Of a DNA stretch of 64,000 bases, positions 33,205 to 43,669 are shown piece by piece. The notes beneath the pieces are model-generated. The model had not been told where the DNA came from and ran no database searches. It saw nothing but the letters and a program-made list of their open reading frames with translations. The DNA is from Haliclystus octoradiatus (taxonomy: Eukaryota > Cnidaria > Staurozoa > Stauromedusae > Haliclystidae): contig OU744448.1 of assembly GCA_916610825.1 (NCBI GenBank), forward strand, positions 9,162,650-9,226,649, in the 5' to 3' direction. A program made the translations under genes and the position numbers. Numbering within the stretch: the stretch's first letter is position 1; every line of letters begins with the position of its first letter.

Positions 33205-35322
33205 AAGACTATGGTGGCCCATCGTTGCCATAGCGTTTTTTTTTTTTTAATTTTTTACGCCATGGCCCATTGTTGCCATAGTAAAAAAAATTTTACCACG
33301 TGGCCCATCGTTGCCATAGTCTAATATTTTTAAAGGATGGCCCATCGTTGCCATAGCAAAAAAAATTTACCACGTGGCCCATTGTTGCCATAGTATAATA
33401 TTTTTAAATGATGGCCCATCGTTGCCATAGTAAATTGTTTTACTTTTTCATAAACTAAATGTTTATTATTAAGTTATTTTTGTGTTTAAAACGCTGTGCC
33501 ATGTTGTGCATGTTTTGTCTTTGATTCCTTCTGTTGTATTTAGCTCTGTCAAATGCTGACATTGAGATTGAGCACTATTTCATATCTTTAATGTAATGTA
33601 ATATGGTTACAATATAACTAAAAAACATGGGAATGTGTAGTACAAGTTAAACAGAAGTATAATAATTACATTTGACTATGACTATGATATGGTTTATTTG
33701 GCTATACAATGTAAATGATGTATACACTTACGATCACTAATTATCGGGAGTCAAAGAATAATATGTAATTATAATTCTCGGGAGAGTTCTGAAATCATCG
33801 TCATCAATCATCATTATCTTACATTCGCAAATTCACGTTTGGATTTGGATATGTCCAACCTAAATATTTCAATAGTCTAGTTACAATTAATCAATTATAT
33901 TGTTTCACGGGAAATAATAATTCACATATTTTACTTATGTTTTTTCAACGGGTCTAGGTCTAGCTATGACAGACTGTTAAAACAGTAGGGTGAAACTCCA
34001 GGCTCGAAAGGTGGTCAATATATCAATTTTAAGATAATAAGTTAAGTTGTTAAAGAAAAATTGTTGCAGCTAGCTACGTTGAGCGCTGGCATAGCAAAAA
34101 CTTTCCATTCATTTATTTGATTCATTTATTTGTTCAAAAGCACGCTGACCGAGAACCGCCATATACCAGCATGCATTGTGGCATTGCCTATACAACTATA
34201 GCATAACTAGAAAATTACGGCAACGTGGTTTACTTGTAGACATGCTATTAAAACTTTGAAATGCGATCTGATTGTATCGTGTTTAAGCGTGATTTCTGAA
34301 TGATTGTCCTGGATATTGTAATTTGCATCATCAAGTTTTGTTGTTGTTTTTCTATCAATATTCAAAAGCCTGTAGCCTACAGGCGAATTACAAAGAACCC
34401 TACAGTTTCAGCCCCGGTTTCAGCTATATAATGGCCCTAGAATGACATGTGATAACATATACCATATAAATGTCAAATTTGAGGGGTTAACTCTGGAGTA
34501 ACGAGACGGTACTTAGTTTGATATCTTTGATTAATCTTCAATAAGGCTAATTTCATTACTTAATTTATTATGAAAGTTTGTAAATTTTTGCTAATGCTAT
34601 AATGCATACTGCTTGAAACAGTTATTATTTGTGGAAAATATTGATGTATTGGCAAGCAGTTGTTGGAGCTATACCCTACTGTTTAACAGTGTGTCAAGTA
34701 GCAACTTGTACGAAAAATAAAAACGTCTGAACTCGATCGCTAATGAATCAATAATAAAGTAAAGATTCATTCTGGGCTAGAATTCTGGGCCTTTATGCTG
34801 TTTCTGTCTCATTTTTCGAGTTGTTTGCAACATTGTAGAATATATTATTATTGGCTATATTGTAATATATATATAAATATTGCTATATCCAATGGCTATA
34901 AAATAAGATTTCGGAAAATAAAATTTTATGAAAAAGTAAAACAATTTACTATGGCAACGATGGGCCATCATTTAAAAATATTATACTATGGCAACAATGG
35001 GCCACGTGGTAAAAATCTTTTTGCTATGGCAACGATGGGCCATCATTTAAAAATATTAGACTATGGCAACGATGGGCCACGTGGTAAATTTTTTTTGCTA
35101 TGGCAACGATGGGCCACCATTTAAAAATATTAGACTATGGCAACGATGGGCCACCATTTAAAAATATTAGACTATGGCAACGATGGGCCACCATTTAAAA
35201 ATATTAGACTATGGCAACGATGGGCCACGTGGTAAAATTTGTTTTACTATGGCAACAATGGGCCATGGCATAAAAATTTTTTCAAAAAAATACGCTATGG
35301 CAACGATGGGCCACCATACAAG
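33205..35322. mobile_element. Foldback element with satellite-like tandem repeats as inverted arms
   Basis: The left arm (33205-33454) has about six copies of TGGCCCATCGTTGCCATAG. The right arm (34926-35318) has about ten copies of the reverse complement. Units are about 37 bp, with two alternating spacers (CATTTAAAAATATTA and CGTGGTAAAA). The inverted repeat continues inward past the arrays (TAAATTGTTTTACTTTTTCA at 33431-33450 against TGAAAAAGTAAAACAATTTA at 34929-34948). The 1.5-kb interior has no gene; a GCTC/GAGC hairpin lies near 33543. Foldback-type arrangement; no transposase seen. Confidence 0.7.
33543..33573 (+). other. GCTC/GAGC hairpin-like motif in the foldback interior
   Basis: GCTC, TGTC-loop-GACA, an 8-nt spacer TTGAGATT, GAGC, ACTAT. 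Close to the Penelope hairpins but with a longer bulge. Degraded Penelope-like text (GGGAGTCAAAGAATA near 33757) lies downstream, but no intact hammerhead. Confidence 0.4.
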
Positions 35323-35666
35323 ACTATTAATAGAACATGTTGAATTCAAAATAGTCAGCGTGTCCGTTCCACTTTATTACTCTCATTATTATTATTATTA
35401 TATTATTATTATTTATCAGAATCTTCTTGGTGATAATTTTGGTACAAAATAACAACACAACTAAATTTGCACAACGTTTCGACTGATTGACTTCAGCCAT
35501 TCTCAAGTGAATGTTTTTTATTATTAATTAAGATATATATATACATAAAAATGTTTGCCCCTTGAGGGTAAAGTTACATCATGAAAAATATTTACAATTA
35601 TATGAGATCTATATCAGTGACAACAGTAACTATGGTAACTAGCCTATAGATATGAAATGCATGCAG

Positions 35667-36867
35667 TTATTTGAAAACTTTGGCCCGGATGGAATCGCCC
35701 TGAACGTTTAATGTTGGTTTCAGTTCTTGAATTGCCAGCATTTCATTCACGAGACAATCGAATTTATTTTTGCACTTTTTTATTATTCTAAAATGTTTTT
35801 CAAATTGATCAGTAGATATTCCGTGCTCTTGACGGACGTGTGTACCAAGGTTACTTTTGTTATGTTCATCTATGCGTTCATATAAGTGCCGGCATGTATA
35901 GCCAACATAGTCTGCTTCGCACAGACCACATTTAAAATGATATATGACGCATTGCTGGGTTAACAAATCTGGCTTCTCCTCACGGGTACGCAAGTCATCG
36001 TTGAGCTTCTTACTTTTAAAAATAGCATTAAACTTTACACTTATTTTACAATTTAAACGGTAAAGTTCTTTTCTTGTTTCATCACATGATTGTTGGTCTT
36101 TAAAAGGTAAAACTATACTAACATATTTTAAATTATCGTCTGGTAAAACTGGAGGGGGCGGATACTTAAGTTTACTAAAAATGTTAAAAAGTACTTTACA
36201 TTCAATAATCAGCTTCAGAGGAACAAAGACGATGCGCTCTGTGAAGCATTGTCTTCAAAATACCGGTTTTATACCTTTGGTCTACATGACTCTGATAATG
36301 TAAAAGAAGTCCTTTGTTTGTTGTTTTTCGATGTACACTCGTTGATATTTCTGTGCCGGTATTGGTCATTTTGATTCCAAGAAAAGGTAGATTTTTGTTT
36401 TCCTCTAACTCAATCGTGAAGTTTATTGACGAGTGTGCTGCATTCAGAATCGATAATAAGTTTTCTGCTTCTTTTCTATTGTTGACAATTGCCAAGGTGT
36501 CATCTACATAGCGCCAGTAGAACTCTGGTAATTTATTAGATTCTGATAAAATTTTTTCAATATTGGACATAAATACATTAGCTAATAAAGGTCCCAATGG
36601 TGATCCCATTGCCACTCCATCTGATTGTTCATACAGCTCACCATCGAATTGAAACAATTGATCTTTGGTACTGATCAATAATAGGTCACGCAGATCGTCA
36701 GGCGTTAAATTCAAGGAATACTTTTCATTGAACCAATTGTTAGAAAATGCATCCGTAACCAAAATTTCAATTGTTTCCAGTAGGGGGACGTTGGTAAACA
36801 GAGCACTCACGTCAAAAGAGACCAAGGTACCATTGGGACCTTTATAAGCTAATGTATTTATGTCCAA
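35667..36867 (-). pseudogene. Penelope-like reverse transcriptase and GIY-YIG ORF, family 2, minus copy
   Basis: Two open parts. 36867-36202 has the reverse transcriptase (FDVSALFTNVPLLETIEI, GVAMGSPLGPLLANVFM, YWRYVDDTLAIV and ENKNLPFLGI). 35993-35667 has the nuclease end (CVIYHFKCGLCEADYVGYTC then RHLYERIDEHNKSNLGTH), a GIY-YIG-like YVGYT core preceded by Cys residues. The frame is interrupted between them at about 36000-36200 and the 5' end is missing, so it is inactive. The standard YVDD box contrasts with YRDD in the 11-19 kb family. Confidence 0.85.
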
Positions 36868-37769
36868 TATTGAAAAAATTTTATCAGAATCTAATAAATT
36901 ACCAGAGTTCTACTGGCGCTATGTAGATGACACCTTGGCAATTGTCAACAATAGAAAAGAAGCAGAAAACTTATTTATCGATTCTGAATGCAGCACACTC
37001 GTCAATAAACTTCACGATTGAGTTAGAGGAAAACAAAAATCTACCTTTTCTTGGAATCAAAATGACCAATACCGGCACAGAAATATCAACGAGTGTACAT
37101 CGAAAAGCAACAAACAAAGGACTTCTTTTACATTATCAGAGTCATGTAGACCAAAGGTATAAACACCAGTATTTTGAAGACAATGCTTCACAGAGCGCAT
37201 CGTCTTTGTTCCTCTGAAGCTGATTTTAATATTGAATGTAAAGTACTTTTTAACATTTTTAGTAAACTTAAGTATCCGCCCCGTGTTTTTAATTCTATTT
37301 TAAATAAAATGCTAAGTAATGATTTTAATTCTCCAGCTTTACCAGACGATAATTTAAAATATGTTAGTATAGTTTTACCTTTTAAAGACCAACAATCATG
37401 CGATGAAACAAGAAAAGAACTTTACCGTTTTAATTGTAAAATAAGTGTAAAGTTTAATGCTATTTTTAAAAGTAAGAAGCTCAACGATGACTTGCGTACC
37501 CGTGAAGAGAAGCCAGATTTGTTAACCCAGCAATGCGTCATATATCATTTTAAATGTGGTCTGTGCGAAGCAGACTATGTTGGCTATACATGCCGGCACT
37601 TATATGAACGCATAGATGAACATAACAAAAGTAACCTTGGTACACACGTCCGTCAAGAGCACGGAATATCTACTGATCAATTTGAAAAACATTTTAGAAT
37701 AATAAAAAAGTGCAAAAATAAATTCGATTGTCTCGTGAATGAAATGCTGGCAATTCAAGAACTGAAACC
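36868..37769 (+). pseudogene. Penelope-like ORF, family 2, plus copy (5'-truncated, frameshifted)
   Basis: Starts within the reverse transcriptase just before YWRYVDDTLAIV. A one-base insertion in a T run near 36975 breaks the frame. From about 37174 the frame continues through the linker and the YVGYTCRHLYERIDEH nuclease block. It is cut after ELKP by the Copia insertion at 37770, and the remaining codons resume at 42435. Confidence 0.85.
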
Positions 37770-37991
37770 TGTTGAGAATAATAATGTTAACTAACCAAAG
37801 GCAAGACTAAAGTAGCAAGGCTTTTCTACATGTTAATAATTAACTTTTAATATGTACATCTCCTACCTCGTGGTTTTAACTATTATATTGTGTTTCAGTT
37901 TAACAACGTTGATGTGTGCTTTATTTGTCAATCTTGCATTACTATATTAATCATATCGTTTACTGCGCATAAGTCTGGTTATTATACAATA
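37770..37991 (+). repeat. Copia 5' LTR
   Basis: 222 bp, starts TGTTGAGAATA and ends TTATACAATA. The terminal TA in place of CA matches the 3' LTR copy. Differences from the 3' LTR: GAATAATAATG versus GAATAGTAATG, and CATCTCCTACC versus CATCTTCTACC. Confidence 0.93.
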
Positions 37992-38005
37992 GGCTATGGG
38001 CCCAG
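37992..38005 (+). other. Copia primer binding site (initiator tRNA-Met anticodon-arm type)
   Basis: GGCTATGGGCCCAG directly follows the 5' LTR. It is complementary to the CTGGGCCCATAACC segment of eukaryotic initiator tRNA-Met (one mismatch). Priming from a cleaved tRNA half is the known habit of Drosophila copia. Confidence 0.8.
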
Positions 38006-38095
38006 GAGCGTAGAACGATATTTTTTTTACTTTAGTTATTTAATTGTTATTTTATATTCAACAATTATAACTCGTGTTTCACCAAGAAATTTTCA

Positions 38096-39814
38096 ATGGC
38101 AGATATAACTTTAAAAGTAGACAAATTCAAAGGAGATGATTTCCATCACTGGAAATTCAAAATGAAGATGTTACTTATTGAAAGGAACTATTGGGAAATT
38201 GTGTCGGGTATTGAATTGGTTGCAGATGACGCTAACATCGCTGCTAAAGCAGCGTATCAACGTCGATCAGATAAAGCTCTGGCTACGATTTGTTTATCGG
38301 TAGCAGACAGTCAATTAATTCCTGTTAGAAATGCCAAAACAGCTAGAGAAGCATGGACAAGTTTGGAAGCTCATTTCGAGCGAAAATGTCTAAGTCAAAA
38401 ACTGTATTATCGTCGGCTATTTTTTACCACCCGTATGGAAGAAGGCAGCAACATGCTAGCTCACATTAATAAGATGAGAACAATGTCGGAACAATTGGAT
38501 GCCGTAGGTGCACCTGTAGATGAAGGAGATTTCTTAATAACATTGTTGGGAAGTCTGCCGGATTCATATGCAAACTTAATTACTGCTCTAGAGAACATAG
38601 ATGAAGACAAGCTTACATGGGATACCGTAAAGGCACGACTTATACATGAAGAAAAAAAGAGAGAAGACAGTAATTTATCAAATAAATCGAAAGAAAATAA
38701 TAGCGCTCTTTTTACAAATACAAAGAAGAATAACGATCAGTCTAAAAGAAAAGGTAGATGTCACAATTGTAATATATATGGACATTGGGCGCAAGATTGC
38801 CGAAAACCAAAAAAGGTAGATAAAGTTAAATCAGAACAGGCGACTTATGCTTTCGCCAGTAACAATAGCGAGCCTGATATCGCATGTGTAGCAGATATTA
38901 TTTGTAGCCCAGAATGGTTTATTGATTCTGGGGCCACTTTGCATATGACACATGAGAGGTCCGCATTATTAAAATTTGAATCGTATGCGACACCTTCTAA
39001 AATATATTTAGGAGACAACAGAGTTGTAAATGCTGTTGGTGAGGGAACAATAAAATTAAGAGTTGGGTGTGACGAACATGATATTAATTTAACATTGGCG
39101 AACGTATTATATGTACCAGAGTTAAAACGTAACCTATTATCAGTCCCTACTATGACAAAAAGAGGCATAAAAGTGATATTTACGGGTAAAGAGTGCCAAA
39201 TAGAGACAGCAGGACTCAGCGTTAAACCCATTATTGCTAAACGGTCAACAACTGATAAACTTTATAAATTATGTATCCGAGAGGTATCGAACAATAGCGC
39301 AGCGGAAATCGCGTGTTTCAGTGAGAGCACTGGCGAAGTTGGAAAACAAATGTGGCACGAACGCTTTGGCCACATAGGAGTTACTTACCTAAACAAGCTA
39401 ATATCAAACGATTTAGTAGATAACATGAATGTTAAAGTTAATACAAACGTAAAGGAACATTGCTTCGGATGTGCAATAGGAAAACAACATCGGAATAAAT
39501 TTAAAAAGAAAGCCAAAACTCGCAGTGAAGATTTATTAGGCAGAGTATTTAGCGATGTTTGCGGACCGATAGAAGTACCTTCAAAATCGGGGGCAAAATA
39601 TTTTGGGACATTTATAGACGATAAAACGAGACAAGCACGTGTATGTTTTTTGAAAAACAAAAACGATATTTTACAAAAGTTTCAGAGGTATGTTACACTG
39701 ACTGAAACGGAAACGGAAGCTAAACTAAAAGCCTTCCACTCAGACAATGGCGGAGAATACATATCTGATAAATTTAAAAATTATTGCCAACAAAAGGGAA
39801 TTAAAAAGAGGTGA
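38096..39814 (+). CDS. Copia Gag, protease and integrase N-terminal part
   Basis: 572 codons. The capsid-like region is residues 1-200, with the zinc knuckle CHNCNIYGHWAQDC at about 222-235. The aspartic protease WFIDSGATLHMT is at about 279 (catalytic D in DSG), and the GAG-pre-integrase zinc-binding region WHERFGHIG...HCFGCAIGK at about 422-462. The integrase core reaches HSDNGGEY near the end. The start ATG at 38096 encodes MADITLKVDKFKG, typical for the family. The frame ends at 39814 and coding continues in another frame at 39811, so one base appears to be missing in integrase. Confidence 0.9.
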   Translation: MADITLKVDKFKGDDFHHWKFKMKMLLIERNYWEIVSGIELVADDANIAAKAAYQRRSDKALATICLSVADSQLIPVRNAKTAREAWTSLEAHFERKCLSQKLYYRRLFFTTRMEEGSNMLAHINKMRTMSEQLDAVGAPVDEGDFLITLLGSLPDSYANLITALENIDEDKLTWDTVKARLIHEEKKREDSNLSNKSKENNSALFTNTKKNNDQSKRKGRCHNCNIYGHWAQDCRKPKKVDKVKSEQATYAFASNNSEPDIACVADIICSPEWFIDSGATLHMTHERSALLKFESYATPSKIYLGDNRVVNAVGEGTIKLRVGCDEHDINLTLANVLYVPELKRNLLSVPTMTKRGIKVIFTGKECQIETAGLSVKPIIAKRSTTDKLYKLCIREVSNNSAAEIACFSESTGEVGKQMWHERFGHIGVTYLNKLISNDLVDNMNVKVNTNVKEHCFGCAIGKQHRNKFKKKAKTRSEDLLGRVFSDVCGPIEVPSKSGAKYFGTFIDDKTRQARVCFLKNKNDILQKFQRYVTLTETETEAKLKAFHSDNGGEYISDKFKNYCQQKGIKKR

Positions 39815-42096
39815 CTGTACCTTATACACCTCAGCATAACGGTACTGCAGAGAGATTAAACAGGACATTAGTCGAAAAAGCGCGTTCTATGATACATCAT
39901 GCTAAATTACCAGCAGAATTTTGGGCGGAAGCTATTAACACAGCTGCTTATATTCATAATGTGTCACCGACGTCAGCTTTACAAGATTTTAAAACACCTC
40001 ACGAGGCATATTACAATGCGAAGCCAGATGTTAAAAATTTGAAAGTTTTTGGATGCGATGCTTTTGTACACATAGAAAAGTGCAAAAGAAAGAAATTAGA
40101 TGCTAAATCAAAATTATGTTGCTTTGTTGGTTATGCCGAAGATAGTTATGGTTATAAATTATTCGATCCTGAGAACAAGAAATTTATAATATCAAGAGAT
40201 GTGGAATTCGATGAGAATTCATTTACAGCATTACAAAAAGCAGGATTATTATTAGACAAAGATTATTCGCAATTTGAAATTTATAATTATGATAGCGATT
40301 ATTCAGATATTGATATTGGAAACAACAATGAGGAACCAGAGGGTAACGCCAATGAGGAACCAGAGGGTAACAATGATGATGAAATACCTAATGATATCAA
40401 TGAAGAACACGATGATTCTACTGAAGCAGTGAGAGCATCAACAAGGGACAGAAGACCAGCAACAAAATATGCAGATACAGTCTATGGAGATTGGTGGGAT
40501 GACCTAGAATTTGCGGGTGTGGCTGCTCAAAATGACCCTGATACTCCAGTTACACTGAAGGACGCACATAAAGGTGATCATTCAACACAATGGAAAGCTG
40601 CTACAGACGCAGAATTTGATGCATTACAGAAGAACACAACATGGACACTAGTTGACCCGCCTGAAGCGGGAAATATACTAGGAAGCAAGTGGGTCTTCAA
40701 GATAAAAAAGAATGCCGAAGGTCAAGTCGAAAAGTACAAAGCACGGCTTGTAGCTCAAGGGTTCAAACAGCAATATGGAACTGATTACACTGAAAATTAT
40801 GCACCAGTGGTAAGGTTTGATTCCATAAGAACAGTACTATCAATTAGTAACAAATTGAATTTAGATATTCACCAAATGGATGTGAAGTCAGCTTATCTAC
40901 AGGGAGAATTAAATAATGACATTTATATGTACCAACCTGAAGGATATATTGATTCTACAAATTCTAAGAAGGTATGCAAGCTCCAGAGAAGCTTATATGG
41001 ACTTAAACATTCAGCAAAATGCTGGAATACTGCGATTGATACATACTTAAAATCAGATGGATTTATACAAAACGAAGCAGACGCATGCATTTACATGAAG
41101 TCAAACAAGGGGAGTATACTTATATTATGCTTATACGTTGATGATCTCATTCTAGCTTCTAATGACATGCAGATGATGAACAACGTTAAGAAAGGATTAT
41201 GTAATAGATTTGAGATGGAAGACAAACATGCAATAAGCTCTTGTCTTGGAATCAGAATCGAACGTGATAGAAGTAACAAAACTCTAGACCTAGATCAAGA
41301 AGCTTACGTCGAGGAAGTGCTGATGCGATTCAACATGAGAAATTGTAAACCAACAGCTACTCCATTAGAAAATGGTAAACAATTTGATAAACGTACATGT
41401 GATGATAATGCAGTAGATTTATCTTTATTTCAATCAGCAATAGGATGTCTGATGTATATATCACTGGGTACTAGACCAGATATCTCAGTGGCAGTAAACT
41501 TACTTAGTCAGCATATGGCAAAGCCTGATCAAGATCACTGGAAAGGTGTTAAACGAATTTTAAGATATTTAAAAGGAACAAGTAATTACAAACTGCATTA
41601 TACCGCAGACGAAGAATTATTATTATCTGGCTATAGCGACGCAAATTGGGCAGGTGATCCAAACGATAGAAAATCAGTTACTGGGTATATATTTTTATTA
41701 GGCGGTAACCCTATTACATGGAAAAGTAGGAAGCAAAAGTCTGTAGCAATATCATCTACAGAGGCAGAATACATGGCATTAAGTCAAGCTGCACAAGAGG
41801 CAATTTGGATTCGTAGATTATTGAATGGTATTGGTCAATCACAGAAAGAACCTACATTATTAAACGAAGATAACCAAGGTGCAATATATCTTAGTGAAAA
41901 TCCAGCAGATCATCCACGTACCAAACACATTGCGATCAGATTTCACTTTGTAAGAGAAAAGATTATTAGTAATGAAATTACTGTTAAATATTGTAGATCA
42001 GAGAATATGTTAGCAGACATTTTTACTAAAGGACTCAGCCGTGATAAGTTTGAAGATTTTAGATCAGGAATGAAAGTTATTAATATTAAACAATAA
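39811..42096 (+). CDS. Copia Pol: integrase C-terminal part, reverse transcriptase, RNase H
   Basis: About 761 codons without a stop. The integrase remainder has TPQHNGTAERLNRTLVEKAR (its Glu completes the D,D,E triad). An acidic linker contains a duplicated NEEPEGN motif at about residues 173-190. The reverse transcriptase starts around TWTLVDPPEAGNILGSKWVF, with MDVKSAYLQGEL and the catalytic LYVDDLILAS at about 447. RNase H has SGYSDANWAGD and SSTEAEYMALS. It ends with ENMLADIFTKGLSRDKFEDF and a stop at 42094-42096. It has no start codon of its own; it is the frameshifted continuation of the upstream ORF. Confidence 0.9.
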   Translation: MTVPYTPQHNGTAERLNRTLVEKARSMIHHAKLPAEFWAEAINTAAYIHNVSPTSALQDFKTPHEAYYNAKPDVKNLKVFGCDAFVHIEKCKRKKLDAKSKLCCFVGYAEDSYGYKLFDPENKKFIISRDVEFDENSFTALQKAGLLLDKDYSQFEIYNYDSDYSDIDIGNNNEEPEGNANEEPEGNNDDEIPNDINEEHDDSTEAVRASTRDRRPATKYADTVYGDWWDDLEFAGVAAQNDPDTPVTLKDAHKGDHSTQWKAATDAEFDALQKNTTWTLVDPPEAGNILGSKWVFKIKKNAEGQVEKYKARLVAQGFKQQYGTDYTENYAPVVRFDSIRTVLSISNKLNLDIHQMDVKSAYLQGELNNDIYMYQPEGYIDSTNSKKVCKLQRSLYGLKHSAKCWNTAIDTYLKSDGFIQNEADACIYMKSNKGSILILCLYVDDLILASNDMQMMNNVKKGLCNRFEMEDKHAISSCLGIRIERDRSNKTLDLDQEAYVEEVLMRFNMRNCKPTATPLENGKQFDKRTCDDNAVDLSLFQSAIGCLMYISLGTRPDISVAVNLLSQHMAKPDQDHWKGVKRILRYLKGTSNYKLHYTADEELLLSGYSDANWAGDPNDRKSVTGYIFLLGGNPITWKSRKQKSVAISSTEAEYMALSQAAQEAIWIRRLLNGIGQSQKEPTLLNEDNQGAIYLSENPADHPRTKHIAIRFHFVREKIISNEITVKYCRSENMLADIFTKGLSRDKFEDFRSGMKVINIKQ

Positions 42097-42212
42097 ATTT
42101 GATAAGAATGATAATTTGAACAAATACTTTTTATATTGTTTTAGTTACAGTTTTGATTATAAACAAAGTTGATCATTTTTTATCATAGTGGTAAATTAAC
42201 ATTCAGTGAGAG

Positions 42213-42434
42213 TGTTGAGAATAGTAATGTTAACTAACCAAAGGCAAGACTAAAGTAGCAAGGCTTTTCTACATGTTAATAATTAACTTTTAATATGTAC
42301 ATCTTCTACCTCGTGGTTTTAACTATTATATTGTGTTTCAGTTTAACAACGTTGATGTGTGCTTTATTTGTCAATCTTGCATTACTATATTAATCATATC
42401 GTTTACTGCGCATAAGTCTGGTTATTATACAATA
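42213..42434 (+). repeat. Copia 3' LTR
   Basis: 222 bp, the partner of 37770-37991 with two substitutions. Followed by the target duplication AAACC and the resumed Penelope sequence. Confidence 0.93.
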
Positions 42435-42715
42435 AAACCAACATTAAACGTTCAGGGCGATTCCATCCGGGTCAAAGTTTTCAAATAACTGCATGCATTT
42501 CATATCTATAGGCTAGTTACCATAGTTACTGTTGTCACTGATATAGATCTCATATAATTGTAAATATTTTTCATGATGTAACTTTACCCTCAAGGGGCAA
42601 ACATTTTTATGTATATATATATCTTAATTAATAATAAAAAACATTCACTTGAGAATGGCTGAAGTCAATCAGTCGAAACGTTGTGCAAATTTAGTTGTGT
42701 TGTTATTTTGTACCA

Positions 42716-42960
<245 letters not shown>

Positions 42961-43019
42961 ATTGTTGTTGTTGTTACTATTACTACTCTGTTTGCCATTT
43001 TGCTTATCGACAACTATAG

Positions 43020-43669
43020 CCCCAACTAGGTATGCAATCTGGATAGGTGAACTCTCGTTATTTGCTGTTCTATATACACGTGTGGTTCAGTTTCTGGCTG
43101 AATTTCATATTCAACATTAAACTGGCCTTGTTTTAGTACATAATTAATACTGAATACATTTTTTAAATGTTTATGAACTGAATAATACAGCATATAAAAT
43201 TAGTCTACACTAAATCCTTGTTAAGAAAAGCACAACAAGGTTTTGTAGAGTACAATATTTTACCCTCTTTATCTCATCCAATATTTAGTCATTGAATTAA
43301 TAAATGTAATTATGAAATAGCATAACACTCTTCTGCCATTGTCATCAGAATAAGAAATAAAACACAATTCAACACTGTCTCCTCCATGTGTATATTCTGG
43401 TAACGATTTACGTTATATCGTAATCCACCATTGTTACGGTTTTAGCTTGTACACTACTACATCGTCCAGTGGCAAGAATATGAACTCAAATCAAAGACTC
43501 GTAGCCTAAACGCATAGGAGTCAATATAGAAAAGACTCTGGTAGCATACAATCCATCTCGTCTCTTGATCCCTTCCGCAGAGTGTAAATCCGTGACCATG
43601 ATTTATCAAAACTTTAACAAATTCACATATTATGTATGACCGTCACATGAATCTGCTATAATTAATGGC
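43020..43669. other. Intergenic DNA and probable NUDCD2 3' UTR
   Basis: Nothing recognisable other than the expected 3' untranslated region of the minus-strand NUDCD2 gene ending at 43670. TTTATT on the plus strand near 43300 would read AATAAA on the minus strand, a possible polyadenylation signal. Confidence 0.4.

Larger units (their letters stand above)
37770..42434 (+). mobile_element. Near-complete Copia (Ty1/Copia) LTR retrotransposon
   Basis: 5' LTR 37770-37991, 3' LTR 42213-42434, each 222 bp with two mismatches, starting TGTTGAG and ending ACAATA. Target duplication AAACC lies at 37765-37769 and 42435-42439. Removing the element rejoins the host Penelope frame. Internal: primer site 37992-38005, gag-pol in two frames, purine-rich GTGAGAGTG just before the 3' LTR. 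The low LTR divergence says the insertion is recent. Confidence 0.95.

Noticed and set aside
33757..33830. Further hammerhead ribozyme near GGGAGTCAAAGAATA
   Set aside because: Some neighbouring Penelope text is visible, but CTGATGA and GAAA are both lost and the stems do not form.
33205..35322. CRISPR-like repeat-spacer array
   Set aside because: Spacers are repetitive and of two types only, the arrays are inverted, and the genome is animal.
34795..35452. Open frames with repeated MATMGHH
   Set aside because: Translation of the 37-bp foldback repeat; codon periodicity comes from the unit, and there is no gene context.
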